A stretch of DNA of 64,000 nt from Pseudomonas sp. B21_DOA. Its GTDB lineage: Bacteria > Pseudomonadota > Gammaproteobacteria > Pseudomonadales > Pseudomonadaceae. The notes beneath the pieces were generated by a model. It was not told where the DNA came from. It made no database searches and saw nothing but the letters and a program-made list of their open reading frames with translations. A program made the translations under genes and the position numbers. Shown here one piece after another: positions 63,281 to 64,000 of the stretch (its first letter is position 1; each line of letters starts with the position of its first letter). The DNA lies in contig CP086683.1 of the NCBI GenBank assembly GCA_030544685.1, positions 5,828,001 to 5,892,000 on the forward strand, given 5' to 3'.

Positions 63281-64000
63281 ATGTCTACTGCTTCCCTGTC
63301 CAAGCCGAAGATCGCCATCAGCGCCTGCCTGTTGGGCGAAGAAGTGCGCTACAACGGTGGGCACAAGGAATCGCGGCTGTGCAGCCGTACCCTCGCCGAA
63401 TATTTCGACTTCGTCCCGCTGTGCCCGGAGGTCGCGATCGGCATGGGCATTCCCCGTGAGCCGATTCGCCTGATCGGCGATCCTGAGCAACCCGAGGCAG
63501 TCGGCACCGTCGACCGGACCATCAATGTGACCAGGCCGCTGGCCGAGTACGGCGAGAAAATGGCCGCCGAGTTGCGGGACCTTTCCGGCTACATCTTCAT
63601 GCAGCAGTCGCCCTCCTGCGGGTTGGAGCGGGTCAAGGTCTATCACGCCAACGGCGCGCCAGTGAATGGTGGCGGACGCGGCATCTATGCACAGGCATTC
63701 TGCGCACAACATCCAGACTTGCCGGTGGAAGAAGCTGGGCGCCTCAATGATCCGGTGTTGCGGGAAAATTTCATCACCCGTGTATTGGCCTACAGCGCCT
63801 GGCAGCAAGTGCTCGCCGAGGGCCTGAGCCGCCGCGCCCTCACCGAATTCCATTCGCGCTACAAGTACCTGCTGATGGCGCACAACCCGCTGCAATACAA
63901 AAACCTCGGCAAGATGCTTGGCAACATGGCCGACAGCGATCCCGCCGAACTCGGCCCGCGCTATTTCAGCGAACTGATGGCCGCGCTGAAGAAATGCGCC
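63281..64000 (+). CDS. DUF523-DUF1722 protein (YbgA-like), 5' part only
   Basis: The reading frame is open from the ATG at 63281 to the end of the window (240 codons). The DUF523 domain has KIAISACLLGEEVRYNGG, LCPEVAIGMGIPREPIRL and FMQQSPSCGLERVKVYHA, with conserved cysteines that could bind a metal or cluster. The DUF1722 domain follows: LTEFHSRYKYLLMAHNPLQY, with its HSRYK motif. In pseudomonads it sits beside a MerR regulator and photolyase, consistent with the TGTACA operator here. The 3' end lies outside. Confidence 0.85.
   Translation, partial: MSTASLSKPKIAISACLLGEEVRYNGGHKESRLCSRTLAEYFDFVPLCPEVAIGMGIPREPIRLIGDPEQPEAVGTVDRTINVTRPLAEYGEKMAAELRDLSGYIFMQQSPSCGLERVKVYHANGAPVNGGGRGIYAQAFCAQHPDLPVEEAGRLNDPVLRENFITRVLAYSAWQQVLAEGLSRRALTEFHSRYKYLLMAHNPLQYKNLGKMLGNMADSDPAELGPRYFSELMAALKKCA

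Overview
The window is chromosomal DNA from a Pseudomonas, most likely of the P. fluorescens group. Support comes from high-GC codon use, gene order that matches Pseudomonas core blocks (dcw cell-wall cluster, rnpB, lpoA-yraN-gmhA-dolP, sspBA, petABC, rpsI-rplM, and later mqo, hpt-upp-uraA, hemH), and many dispersed REP doublets with a GTGGGAGC(G/T) core. I see no phage, insertion sequence, CRISPR array, plasmid gene or tRNA.

Layout. 1-9261 (minus strand) is the dcw cluster mraZ-rsmH-ftsL-ftsI-murE-murF-mraY-murD-ftsW, with a MraZ-box promoter upstream, then the RNase P RNA and rsmI. 11170-14611 (plus) is lpoA-yraN-gmhA/diaA-dolP. 14659-19544 (minus) is sspB, sspA, the cytochrome bc1 genes and ribosomal proteins S9/L13. 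19789-28988 is a mixed core region: an aldo-keto reductase, an acyl-CoA dehydrogenase, a GlxA-type AraC regulator, zapE, trpS, a hydrolase, zapG, an OmpA-like lipoprotein and a metallo-beta-lactamase-fold hydrolase. 29188-33595 is a large serralysin-like RTX protease with near-identical internal repeats. 33699-41910 is a MalT-like LuxR regulator with DUF1329, DUF1302 and an AlkK-like acyl-CoA ligase. 42177-53695 holds a LysE exporter, a 2-hydroxyacid dehydrogenase, rsmC, a manganese-riboswitch-controlled TMEM165/GDT1 transporter, an M48 lipoprotein peptidase, a chemoreceptor, an SRAP (HMCES/YedK) operon, an acyltransferase and small proteins. 54398-64000 holds mqo, small conserved proteins, hpt/upp/uraA, hemH, and the start of what looks like a light-response cluster (SDR, FAD protein, TIGR02450, DUF523-DUF1722) with TGTACA operators.

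A strong technical signal runs through the window. At least 18 single-base losses, almost all in short homopolymer runs, break genes that are normally intact and often essential (murE, murF, ftsI, petB, hemH and others). The RTX gene is broken four times at one repeated G5 tract. I read these as consensus errors of the assembly rather than pseudogenes, and I annotate each gene across its break. One of them also creates an artificial 665-residue dehydrogenase-RsmC fusion frame.

I found no clearly new multi-gene system. The best leads are the TGTACA-N12-TGTACA operator, the RTX gene's recent 1.3-kb tandem duplication, the hpt/upp palindromes and the small CPXCG-DUF2007-SRAP operon.
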